64,000 bases of DNA from Gemmata massiliana (GTDB taxonomy: Bacteria; Planctomycetota; Planctomycetia; Gemmatales; Gemmataceae), in assembly GCA_000531095.1 (NCBI GenBank), contig HG799473.1, forward strand, positions 1-64,000, in the 5' to 3' direction. A model generated the notes under the pieces. That model had not been told where the DNA came from and searched no databases. It was given only the letters and a program-made list of their open reading frames with translations. This document shows, piece after piece, positions 45,450 to 54,636 of the stretch; positions within the stretch are counted from its first letter, which is position 1; the number at the start of each line of letters is the position of its first letter. Made by a program: the position numbers and the translations under genes.

Positions 45450-46580
45450 ATGCGCAGGCAACTGCTACTCGTGGTCGGGTTTATGGCGTGCTCGTTCCTC
45501 GGTGGGCTGGCGGCCGAGTCTCTGGTGCGCGGAGGGAGCGCGTCGGCAGAGCCCGGTCGAGTGCTGGCGCCGATGGACACGACGAACGGGGCAGGCCTTC
45601 CCCACGATCGATTCCAGGCTGTCATTCAGCAAATCAGCCGATCTGTCGTGGCCGTGGACGCGGTAAAGCCTGCCTCCCCCGGTGCGAGCAAGTCGGACCC
45701 GGTTGAGGAATCCGGCTCCGGCGTGATTGTGAAATTCCCCGGTACGAACGGTGTGGTCGTCGTCACGAACTACCACGTCGTGGGTGCGGCCTCGCCCGGG
45801 AAGGTGTACGTCACGCTCTCGGACGGCCGGATCGTGCAGCCGGCGCGGATCTGGGGCGACCCGGAATCGGACCTCTCGCTGCTGAACATTGACGATACCA
45901 GCCTCCCCGCCGCTGAACTCGCGGACAGCGCCCGCGTGAAGCGCGGACAGTGGGTGCTCGCGTTCGGCAGCCCGTTCGGGCTGAACCAGACGGTGACGCA
46001 CGGAATCATCTCCGCGACCGACCGCGGGCAGATTTCACTCGGTTCGACGATCCGCATCAAAGAGTTCCTGCAAACCGACGCCGCGATCAACCCGGGGTCC
46101 AGTGGCGGGCCGCTGGTCGATCTCGACGGGCGCGTGGTCGGCATCAACACCGCGATCGCGTCGAAAAGCGGGAACAACAGCGGAGTGTCGTTCAGCATTC
46201 CGGCGAACTTGGTGAAGCGGATCGGGAGCCAGCTCATCGAAAAGGGTGCGGTGACACGCGGGTACCTCGGCGTTCAGCTCGCGAGCGCGATCGAACCAGC
46301 GGAGGCTCTGCGGCTCGGCTTGAACCGCGTGAGCGGCGCATTGGTGGAGATCGTTCACCCGAACACGCCCGCGGCGGCGGCCGGGTTTCGAGTGGGCGAC
46401 GTGGTTCTGCGGATCGAAGACGTGGACCTGCGCGACGAGAACCACCTCATCAACGTCGTGTCCGCACTGCCCCCCGGTCAGAAGGTCAAACTAACCGTGT
46501 GGCGCGACCGGAAGGCCCTGGAAGTGGAAGTCGTCGTGGGTGACCACGGTGGTCAAAAGGTTCGGGCGAACAAACCGTAA
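45450..46580 (+). CDS. HtrA/DegQ-type serine protease
   Basis: 376 residues. A signal peptide or membrane anchor at 5-25 (LLLVVGFMACSFLGGLAAE), then a trypsin-like domain with the triad His (VTNYHVVGAA), Asp (DPESDLSLLN) and Ser (NPGSSGGPLVDLDG), then one PDZ domain (GYLGVQLAS.., NTPAAAAGFRVGDVVLRIED). It degrades or refolds damaged envelope proteins. One PDZ makes it DegS-like in layout, although the family is broad. The ATG at 45450 has GGCGGA upstream. A hairpin at 46608-46629 follows. Confidence 0.9.
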   Translation: MRRQLLLVVGFMACSFLGGLAAESLVRGGSASAEPGRVLAPMDTTNGAGLPHDRFQAVIQQISRSVVAVDAVKPASPGASKSDPVEESGSGVIVKFPGTNGVVVVTNYHVVGAASPGKVYVTLSDGRIVQPARIWGDPESDLSLLNIDDTSLPAAELADSARVKRGQWVLAFGSPFGLNQTVTHGIISATDRGQISLGSTIRIKEFLQTDAAINPGSSGGPLVDLDGRVVGINTAIASKSGNNSGVSFSIPANLVKRIGSQLIEKGAVTRGYLGVQLASAIEPAEALRLGLNRVSGALVEIVHPNTPAAAAGFRVGDVVLRIEDVDLRDENHLINVVSALPPGQKVKLTVWRDRKALEVEVVVGDHGGQKVRANKP

Positions 46581-46607
46581 GCGGGCCGCACTGTACCAAC
46601 GAAAAAA

Positions 46608-46629
46608 GGGCCGCCATTCGTGGCGGCCC
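46608..46629 (-). terminator. Rho-independent terminator (minus strand)
   Basis: GGGCCGCCA/TGGCGGCCC, 9-bp perfect stem with TTCG loop. On the minus strand the stem is followed by TTTTTTCG, so it ends the transcript of the small gene 46712-46819. It may also act weakly for the protease gene. Confidence 0.85.
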
Positions 46630-46711
46630 TCAGCGTTTGTTCGGTCACGAGTCCAAGCGAATCGATCGGAGTGAGCGTTCTGCGCGGGTGTCTAGCGGTG
46701 GGGTACGGGAC

Positions 46712-46819
46712 TTACTCTTCGTCCTTGCGGTTGTTACGCAGGAACAGCATCAGTCCGATCAGCACCAACAGGGCGACGAACATCGCACCCATCGTGTACC
46801 AGCTGCTCAAAAAATCCAT
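46712..46819 (-). CDS. Tiny membrane protein, 35 residues
   Basis: MDFLSSWYTMGAMFVALLVL, then IGLMLFLRNNRKDEE. One helix fills the middle and the tail is charged. The ATG at 46819 is preceded by AAAGGGAACCG, a good ribosome-binding site. A clean Rho-independent terminator follows 80 bp on. These three signs make a real gene likely despite its size. No known family. It may be a subunit or regulator of a membrane complex. Confidence 0.6.
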   Translation of the reverse strand: MDFLSSWYTMGAMFVALLVLIGLMLFLRNNRKDEE

Positions 46820-47112
46820 GATCGGTTCCCTTTGGTTAAGCCCGTTTTGGGCGGCCAAGATAAACAGCGGGCGCGGTTTCGACACGCACAAATTTCGGAC
46901 GACCCGTCCGCCGGGCTGTTAAAATCAAACGTGTTCTACTCGCCGGTTCGATCCGCTGCAAGCGGCCCCGCAAAAATCTTTCATTTCTCAGCATTACGAA
47001 CTACTTGCCACCGGCCCCCCCGCGGGCGAAGATGAACCGTTGCCCGCCACGGCATTGTGGCAACTGTTAGAATTTTTGACATCAAGACATCTCCATCTCC
47101 CCCCAGAAACAG

Positions 47113-50100
47113 GTGAAGGCGCCGATGAACGCGACCGGTCTGGAACGGGTCCGCAGTGGCAACCTCCTGTACACCGACGACGTGGGCCGCGACGCCTGCG
47201 GGATCGGCGGCATCGCCGCCCGGGACGGGAAACCGTCCGCGGAACTGCTCCGAAAAGCCGTCGGCGCGCTCAAAGCGATGGAGCACCGCGGGGGCGTGTG
47301 CGGCGACGCGGGCGACGGGGCCGGGCTGCTGTTCGCGACCCCGCAGGCCTTCTTCAAAGAAGAGGCGAAGCGCCTCCGATTCGACGGCGCGCGCGACCTG
47401 CGCCCGGAAGACACGATCGCGGTCGGGGCGCTGTTCATCTTCGAGTCCGATCCCGCGCGTGCGGACGCGGCCCGCACTCTGGTGCGAGAGGCGCTCGCCG
47501 GCGGCCCGGTGAAGTTCCTCGGGTTCCGCCCGGTCCCCGTCAACGACGATGTGTTGCCGGCCAAGGCGCGGGCGACGCGCCCGACCGTAATCGAGCACGT
47601 GCTGTTCAAAGTCGAAGGTGACACGACCGCGGCCGACCGGTGGCTCGTGCGGGCGCGCCTCGAAGTGCGCGAGCGCCTCGCGAGCGCCAAACTCGCGGCC
47701 TACGTCGTGTCGCTCTCGGCGACGCTCGTGGGCTACAAGGGGCTGATGACGAGCGGCCAGCTCGCAGACTTCTACAAGGACTTCACGAGCCCCGGGTTCG
47801 AGACGGGCGTCGCCACGTTCCACCGCCGGTACAGCACGAACACGTTCCCGAACTGGACGCTCGCGCAACCGTTCCGACTCACCTGTCACAACGGCGAGAT
47901 CAACACGATCCGCACCACCCGCAACGCGGTGTCCGCGTTCGCGCGCGGGCTGCAACCGCCGCTCCCGGGCGGCGACCTGCTGACACCCAAGATGAGCGAC
48001 TCGGCCAGCCTCGACGAGTGGGTCGAGTACCTGATGCGCGAGCAGAACTGGAGCCTCCTGCGCGCGCTGCGGCTCTCCGTGCCGCCCGTGTGGGACACCG
48101 AAGCCGACGTGTGGGGGCAAGAGGCGTTCGACCTCTTCACCTACTACCGGCGCGCGTTCGGGAGCCTCGCCGCGTGGGACGGCCCCGCGGGTATCATCGG
48201 GACTGATGGGCGCATGCTCGTCGGGCTGGTGGACCGCATGGGGCTGCGCCCGGTGCGCTGGTGCTCGGACAGCCGAGGGTGGCTGTACATCGGCAGCGAG
48301 TCCGGGGTGTTCGGCCTCGACACGACCACGATCGTCGCGAGCGGGCAGCTCCAGCCGGGGCAGATGATCGCCCTCGACACCGAAACCGGCGAGCGCCTCG
48401 ACAGTTACCAGATCATGGCCCGCGTAGTAACCGAAGCACAGAGCGAACTCGGCGACGTGCGCGACCTGAACCGTCGGCAAATCATCATCCCCGAAGGGTT
48501 CGACTACACGCGGCAAACGGACGACACCGTGGGCGCGATGCTCACCGACCGCTCGTGGTCCCTGGACCACTTGCTCCAGGCCGCGGGCTGGGACTTCGAC
48601 CGCGCGGTGTTCGTGCGCGAAATGGCGAAGCTCAAGAAGGAGCCGCTGTCGAGCATGGGCCACGACCGCGTGCTGACCGTGTTCAGCGCGCACCACCCCA
48701 CGCTGTTCAAGTACCTGCAACAGACGTTCGCCGAAGTAACCAACCCGCCCATCGACCCGTACCGCGAGGGCGGGGCGATGTCGCTGACGACCTACCTCGG
48801 GCGCGGGCCAAAGAGTTCCGAGTTCCACGTTCCAGGTTCCAAGCTCCAGAGCGGCCAGGATAGTTCCTCCGAATTTGGAACGTGGAACTCGGAACCTGGA
48901 ACTTTGCCCGTGAGACAAATGGAGCTCCCCTCCCCCGTCATCTCGGACGCGATCGTCGAGGAGATCCGACAGAACGAGGTGCTCGGCTTCAAACTGCTCG
49001 ACGCGACGTTCCCGCTCCAGGGCGGCACGGACGCGCTGCGATCGAGCCTCGTCGCGCTCCAGAGCGCGGCGGAGAAGGCCGTTCACGACGGGTACCACGT
49101 GCTCTGCCTCTCCGATAAGGAAGCGTGCAAGCGCGGGATCTTCCCGATCCCGTCGCTGCTCGCGCTCGGCGCGGTCCACCAGTACCAGTGCCGTCAGGGG
49201 TTGCGCGACAAGTGCAGCCTCATCGTGCAGGCCGGCGACATCCAAGAGGGCCACGACATCTGCTGTCTGGTCGCGTTCGGCGCGGACGCGGTCCACCCGT
49301 ACCTGATGCTGCGTCTGGTGAAGGACGGGCTGACGTTCAAAGACCCGGACTCGAAGCAGGAACTCAAGATCGACGCGCGCGAAGCGCTGGAGAACCTGTT
49401 CGCGGCGCTCGAAGACACGATCAAGAAGGTGATTTCCAAGATGGGAATCACCACCATCGAGGGGTATCGCGGCGCGCAACTGTTCGAGGCTGTCGGGTTC
49501 GGCCCGGACCTCATGGCGTTCCTCGGCGAGTTCCCGAGTCGCTTGGGCGGCATCGGGTTCGCGGAACTGGTGGACGACGCCCAGTGGCGCGTGCAGCAGG
49601 CCGAGAAGATGACCGTGCTGGGCCGCAATCGCGACTATCATGCTTTTAATGCGAAGGTGCGAATGGCCCTCCGCGACGCGGTGAAGGAGGCCCACCCGGA
49701 ACCCGAACAGGGTGGCGGGGAGATGGCCTACACCGCCCCGCCGGGCGACGACAACCCCGGCGCGTCCCAGCGCGTCGCCGACAAGTTCGTCAAGTTCACG
49801 GACATGGTGAACACCCGCGTGCCCACGGTGCTGCGCGACCTGTTCTCGGTCGAGCCGGTCGCGCAACACACGCCCCTCGCGGACGTTCAAGCCGCCGGCC
49901 CGATGATCGCGGACCACTTCCGCGGCGCCGCGATGAGCCACGGCGCGCTCACGGGGGCGTCGCACATGACGATCGCCGCGGCCGTGAACGAACTCGGCGC
50001 GACGAGTAACTCGGGCGAGGGCGGCGAGGCCCGCTGGCGCAACGACCTCCCGGAGCGGGCTTACGGCGCGTTCTGGGAGAAGGTCCGCGCCCAGCGCGTC

Positions 50101-51898
50101 GCGCACCCGGAGATCTACACCCTGGATGGCGACATCGCGAAGAGCCGGTTCCGCAGTCGCATCCGGCAGATCGCGTCCGGCCGGTTCGGGGTGGACGCCG
50201 AGTACCTGGTGAACGCGGACGAGATCTCGATCAAGATGGCGCAGGGCGCGAAGCCCGGCGAGGGCGGTCAGTTGATGGGCAAGAAGGTGACCACCGAGAT
50301 CGCGGAGATCCGGTTCGCCAAGCCCGGTACGGACCTCATCAGCCCGCCGCCGCACCACGACATCTACAGCATCGAAGACCTCGCGCAGCTCATCTACGAC
50401 CTGAAGGCGGTGAAGCCCGGTATTCCGGTGTCGGTGAAGCTGGTCGCGGTGGAGAACATCGGGACCATCGCGGTCGGCGTGGCGAAGGCCGGGGCCGACA
50501 TCATCGAGATCGACGGCATTGATGGCGGCACCGGCGCCGCGATGGTGTCGAGCAAGGAGCACGCCGGGCTGCCGAGCGAGATGGGCCTCGCCGAAGCGCA
50601 CCAGGCGCTCGTGGTGAATGGGCTGCGCACGAGCGTGAAACTCCGGGTCGGGGGCGGGATCAAGAACGGGCAGGACGTCATCAAGTACGCCCTGTTCGGC
50701 GCGGACGAGTTCAGCTTCGGCCAGGGATTGATGGTGTCCGTCGGGTGCATCGTGTGCAAGTCGTGCCACATCCCGAACTGCCCGACCGGGATCACGGGTA
50801 GCCCGGAGATCTTCAAGGGGCACCCGGAGCACACGAAGGCGTACCTGCACGCGGTCGCACACGAAGTCCGGGTGCTGTTGTCCCGCATGGGGTTCAAGCA
50901 CATCTCCGAGATCACCGGGCGCTCGGACCTGTTGATCCCGCGCACGGACCTCAAGGAGAAGCACCCGCGCGCCGCGCTCTTGAACCTCGCGAAGTTCATC
51001 CAGCCCGACATGGCCCTGTCGCGGCTCGCCGAAACGCACCCGCAGACGCCCCCCGGCCGCGGGCTGTGCGACATCACCGGGTCGCTCAACGACCGACTGT
51101 TCGCTGCGGCGTTCGACGCGATCGACACCGCCCAGAACGCGGACCTCGTGTTCCGGGTGCGCAACTCGGACCGCGCGGTAGGGGCGACGGTGGCGGGGCA
51201 GATCGCGAAGCTGTACGGCCGCGAGGGGATACCGAACCACCGCAAGATCAAGGCCCGGCTCGAAGGCGAAGCGGGCCAGAGCTTCGGCGCGTGGTGCATC
51301 AACGGCCTCGACCTGGAGCTGCGCGGGTTCGCCCAGGACGTCGTATAACTTCGTATAATGTATGCTATACGAAGTTATGACGCTGGACTACACCGTCAGC
51401 ACTTACGGCGGCGAGATCCAGAGCGTGGCCGGCAACAACGTGGGCTACGGGGCCACGGGCGGCACCATCTTCGTCGGCGGGCGCGCCGGGCACCGGCTCG
51501 GCATCCGCAACTCGGGCGCGACGATCGTGGCCGAGGCCGCGGGTAAGTATGCGTGCGAGTACATGACACGCGGGAAGGTGCTCATCCTGGGGCCGGTCGA
51601 GAACGAGATCGGGTCCGGGATGACCGGCGGTGAGCTGTTCATCTTCGACCCGAAGACGGACGTCCCCGCGAAGCTGCACGGCAAGAGCGTGACCGTGATC
51701 GATTGTGCCCACGTCGATTACGAGTGGATGCACCCGCTGCTGCACCAGTACTTCGCGCGGACCGGGAGCCGTCAGGCCGAGTACCTGCTGAAGAACTGGG
51801 CCGACGTGCGCCGCGGTCGCCGGTTGCGAAAGGTGCTGCCGCTCGCGGTGGCGCGCGCGATGGAAGACCTCAAAACGGCCGGCACCAACGCAGGCTGA
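47113..51898 (+). CDS. gltB: Glutamate synthase, large subunit (frame broken by loxP artefact)
   Basis: The first part (47113-51348) covers the N-terminal glutaminase (Cys in RDACGIGGIAARDGK; NGEINTIRTTRNAV), the central domain (PSPVISDAIVEEIRQN), the FMN/synthase domain (EIDGIDGGTGAAMVSS) and the 3Fe-4S Cys cluster GCIVCKSCHIPNCPTGI. A 34-bp exact loxP site at 51345-51378 puts a TAA in frame. Removing it joins GFAQDVV to TLDYTVSTYGGEIQ and the C-terminal GXGXG-type domain (NNVGYGATGGTIFVGG) to the stop at 51898, about 1583 residues in all, normal for the family. It makes two glutamates from glutamine and 2-oxoglutarate, with GltD, which is not adjacent. A palindrome at 48815-48895 adds a short in-frame insertion. 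GTG start at 47113; ATG at 47125 is possible. Confidence 0.92.
48815..48895. repeat. Inverted repeat inserted in-frame in gltB
   Basis: GTTCCGAGTTCCACGTTCC (48815-48833) pairs perfectly with 48877-48895. It codes for SSEFHVPGSKLQSGQDSSSE and onward, a low-complexity stretch that replaces the short GNLL..ETPEHAR-like linker seen in other GltB. Words such as AGCTCCAGAG link it to the octamer array at 29001-29072. Confidence 0.8.
51345..51378. other. Exact loxP site, probable mate-pair linker
   Basis: Two 13-bp arms ATAACTTCGTATA and TATACGAAGTTAT flank the 8-bp spacer ATGTATGC: an exact loxP. The bases TCGT before it match the 454 paired-end linker, and GACG after it is one base from it. It interrupts gltB and its removal restores the frame. 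It should be treated as residual sequencing linker. Confidence 0.9.
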
Positions 51899-52384
51899 TC
51901 GATCCCGCGCCCGGTTCGTGTGTTCGCCATCGAATCGGGCGATTGAAACGATGATTTGTGGCCCTCAATCTCCGTGCGCCGCGCTCGAAAACGGGTGCGC
52001 GCACGGGGGCTAACAATTGCTAACGTTTCCCGATCCAAACACCCAACCGGACCCGATAAACTCATCTAACCTATTGTCATTTCAGAATTTCCGGCATCGC
52101 TTCTCATTTTCAGCAGCCGCGCCAATTGCTAACAATCACTAACATTCCCGTGGTTTGAAGTCGTGTTTGGAGCCCCTCGACACCCGCAATCACTCACATC
52201 ACTCCAGTATTGAACGGTGCCAATATTCCGCCAACACACCATATTTAATCAATTGTATACTAGTGGACGAATTTTGCAACCAGTTCCAACCTGAAAACAC
52301 GAATTTGTTGCGGAGATTTGTTTCGGGAATGGCGCAGCGAGGGGGGCTTTCGACCCCCTCGCTGCGGTGACCGTTCTGGTGAGG
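51899..52384. other. Intergenic with GCTAACAAT repeat
   Basis: About 490 bp. It contains repeat copy C (52009-52146). Outside that I see no coding frame or terminator. The right part (52150-52330) is AT-rich compared with the rest of the window. Confidence 0.5.
52009..52146. repeat. GCTAACAAT double-motif repeat, copy C
   Basis: Two pairs: GCTAACAAT/GCTAACGTT at 52009-52017 and 52019-52027, and GCTAACAAT/ACTAACATT at 52128-52136 and 52138-52146. Both pairs have the 10-bp spacing of copies A and B. The sequence between is more diverged. Confidence 0.6.
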
Positions 52385-53284
52385 CTATTTCAGCGGAAAC
52401 GTGCTTTCGTCGTGCTCTTCGGTTTCGGCGGTCGATTCGTTCGGCAAGTCAGTGAGAATGTTGTCGGTCCACCATTCCGGGGGAGGTCCGTCCCACATCG
52501 GCCCGAACACGGTCGGAGGTACCGGCGTGTCGTCCGTCCACTTCTCTTTTTCAGCCAATCGAGTTAGCCGGTCAAAGTCACGTGCAGGTGCCGCAAGGTG
52601 GCCGATCGTGCCCAACGTGACAACTCGACACAAGCTGTGCATAGCCGCGTCCGCAGCAGCAGCAGCACCGCGGACAGTGGCCGTGTCTGCGGCAACGACA
52701 TCTGCAGCGTAGCGAGCGGCCGTGGCGTGAGATGCTGCATACGTTGCGGCGTCTGCATCGGCAACGGTATCCACGGCGTAACGGGCTGCGGCCGCAGCGT
52801 AGGTGGTAGCGTCGTTCCCAGTGCGAGCCGTTGAAACGTCGGCCGCAGCCCGAGCGATGGCGTAGACACCGGCACGGGCGTCATCAATGTCGGCACCTTC
52901 TGCAACACGCACAGCGCGGTCCAGCGTTTGCAGATGCTGTTTTGGTACATTGACCCAAAACTTGTTTACGATCGGAAGCACACGACGAGCACAGCGAGCC
53001 GCAAACGCCACGCGCGCCCAACGAGGCAGTTTTGCGATCTCCTCCGCGCCCGGAAGCAAAAAGCGATCTGGGTCAGTCACAGGCTTAGGTGCCCAACCCG
53101 CCGTAACCACTAATTCGGCTTCTGCCATCGCAGCGTGGTATGCACGAGGATCGTTCCACGCTTCGTCCAATCGTTGAAGATCGGCATCGGAAATAGGTGG
53201 TGGCACTCGTCCCGTCGCGAGCCCCGCTGTTACGCAGCCCTCATACGTCTCGTCACTGTAACTGGGATTTTCAAGCTTGCTCAT
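52385..53284 (-). CDS. Alanine-rich hypothetical protein
   Basis: 299 residues. The N-terminal half is mixed (DEAWNDPRAYHAAMAEAELV, LPRWARVAFAARCARRVLPI). The middle (about 145-225) is a very Ala-rich helical region (TYAAAAARYAVDTVADADAA, then TYAASHATAARYAADVV). The end is acidic with WTDNILTDLPNES. The LPRWARVAFAARCARRVLPI part and the Ala-rich repeats resemble Imm-5-like proteins of planctomycetes, but only loosely. Its start overlaps the stop of the GNAT gene by 4 bp (ATGA), so the two are translated together. Function unknown. Confidence 0.6.
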   Translation of the reverse strand: MSKLENPSYSDETYEGCVTAGLATGRVPPPISDADLQRLDEAWNDPRAYHAAMAEAELVVTAGWAPKPVTDPDRFLLPGAEEIAKLPRWARVAFAARCARRVLPIVNKFWVNVPKQHLQTLDRAVRVAEGADIDDARAGVYAIARAAADVSTARTGNDATTYAAAAARYAVDTVADADAATYAASHATAARYAADVVAADTATVRGAAAAADAAMHSLCRVVTLGTIGHLAAPARDFDRLTRLAEKEKWTDDTPVPPTVFGPMWDGPPPEWWTDNILTDLPNESTAETEEHDESTFPLK

Positions 53285-53949
53285 GCAGAGAGCTCCATCA
53301 CGGTGAGTTGCCGCGCGGCAACACCATCAGGATACTCGAAGTACACGAGATCTTGGTAGTTCGGATCGGGACCGATTCGGGTCATCCCGCACCGCCCCAC
53401 GTAGAACGCCTCGGCTTGTGGCAGACCGTGTAAACCGACTCGACCACCGGCTGCAGCACCAAGACTCATTCGGATCGCCTCACCAATCAACAGCGTACCA
53501 ACACGGGTGAACCGCGGAACGCGCACAGCCGGTGCGTTTCGATCCTGTGGCACCCGGTAATTCCACGGCGCAACTTCCACATAATCGACGTACAAAACCC
53601 ACGCATTCGGGGTAAGAACCGACGTCCGAAGGAGGTTCTCGACTGCCATCACTCCTTGTATCTGCCCCTCACATTCAACAGTGACAAGGCTGTGCCGGCG
53701 GGATCGGGGCTCGGCCTTGTCCGTCCATTGCCAATGAGCGCTCTCTAGCGTCTCGCCGTGCGCCCGGAGTTCTGCTGCCAGTTCTTCACGGGCACGTTCC
53801 CACTGCCGCTCGATTACTCCGAGGGAGTCAGACGTTGCTGGAAACCCGCGTGTGAGGGTAACCGGGACGTACCCCGGTGGCGGGAGGTAAGTACCGACCA
53901 GCCGCGGAGGCGGATTGAATGGACGCGGAGGGTTCGGCGACGGGTTCAT
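53281..53949 (-). CDS. GNAT-like acetyltransferase
   Basis: About 222 residues. A Pro-rich start (MNPSPNPPRPFNPPPRL) is followed by a helical part (IERQWERAREELAAELRAHG). The second half looks like a GNAT fold: GVMAVENLLRTS, WVLYVDYVEVAPWNYRVP, RVGTLLIGEAIRMSL in place of the acetyl-CoA loop, and GLPQAEAFYVGRCGMTRIG. It would acetylate a small molecule or protein; the target is not known. It is the first gene of a pair with 52385-53284 (4-bp overlap). The ATG at 53949 was chosen because the frame before it, up to 54138, is of doubtful composition. Confidence 0.6.
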   Translation of the reverse strand: MNPSPNPPRPFNPPPRLVGTYLPPPGYVPVTLTRGFPATSDSLGVIERQWERAREELAAELRAHGETLESAHWQWTDKAEPRSRRHSLVTVECEGQIQGVMAVENLLRTSVLTPNAWVLYVDYVEVAPWNYRVPQDRNAPAVRVPRFTRVGTLLIGEAIRMSLGAAAGGRVGLHGLPQAEAFYVGRCGMTRIGPDPNYQDLVYFEYPDGVAARQLTVMELSA

Positions 53950-54237
53950 GGGCAGGAATTCCGACCTTCGCTGGAACGGTCTCTGAAGACGTTTTACCGA
54001 TGGTCGGCGCGCATCGCAAGATAATGCATCCGATTGCACCGCCCGTTGGGAGAATCCCGGAGCCTTGACCTTCTCATGAATGAGTCTGGCGAACTGTTCG
54101 AGGAACTCGAAATATTCCGTTCCCGCGATCTCCTTCACGCGGCGTGCCGAAGCTCACATAAAGTAAACCGTATCTGACCAATGGGAAGTTCCGCGCTTCC
54201 TGGCGCCGCTTCACAGTTGAACCCGCAGGAGCAGAGC

Positions 54238-54558
54238 ATGGACGTCTTCCGATTTGTGAAACGCGCGATGAAGAGCAACGACCCGACCCGCCGGTATATG
54301 CTCGTGACGGGCGACGGTACCCGGGCCGGGGACATTGAAGTGCTCCCACCGGCACATGGCACAGTTCGGCTCGATGTAGTTCTGCGCCCGGTTTTGTCCG
54401 ATGCCGCGCGAGAAGACGCCCTGAACACGACCCGCCGGTTCCTGGACGAACTGGCCGGCGGATGGGGCGTGCAGTTGGACGAAGAATCGGGCGCGAGCGG
54501 GTTGGAGGAACAGCCGGACGGGAACTTCCGAGTCCAGATCGAGTACCGCGCCATTTGA
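54238..54558 (+). CDS. Small hypothetical protein
   Basis: 106 residues starting MDVFRFVKRAMKSNDPTRRY. It has alternating strands and helices (YMLVTGDGTRAGDIEVL, TVRLDVVLRPVLSD, NTTRRFLDELAGGWGVQLDE). No Cys, signal peptide or membrane helix. The ATG at 54238 has AGGAGC upstream. It ends 79 bp before selO on the same strand. It may be a small regulator or an orphan. I do not recognise the family. Confidence 0.55.
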   Translation: MDVFRFVKRAMKSNDPTRRYMLVTGDGTRAGDIEVLPPAHGTVRLDVVLRPVLSDAAREDALNTTRRFLDELAGGWGVQLDEESGASGLEEQPDGNFRVQIEYRAI

Positions 54559-54636
54559 CCGATACACGTCCCGACGAACCCATTCCCTGCGTGCAACTAT
54601 CTACAATTGGATGGCGTACTTCGCGGGAGAAACGGA

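Noticed and set aside
46981-51240. A very long open frame (about 1400 codons) on the minus strand, opposite gltB.
   Set aside because: It mirrors gltB codon by codon, is full of Arg/Ala/His typical of antisense frames in high-GC DNA, and has no motif. gltB has clear domains.
51345-51378. loxP as a natural Cre-type recombination site or engineered insertion.
   Set aside because: Flanking bases and the second degenerate copy inside a duplicated segment fit a sequencing linker better. No Cre-like gene or marker is present.
53950-54138. N-terminal extension of the GNAT-like gene beginning MKEIAGTEYFEFLEQF.
   Set aside because: The first ~25 residues look protein-like, but the rest up to 53949 is Arg/Ser-rich; I kept the shorter start and note that the extension may be a remnant of another gene.
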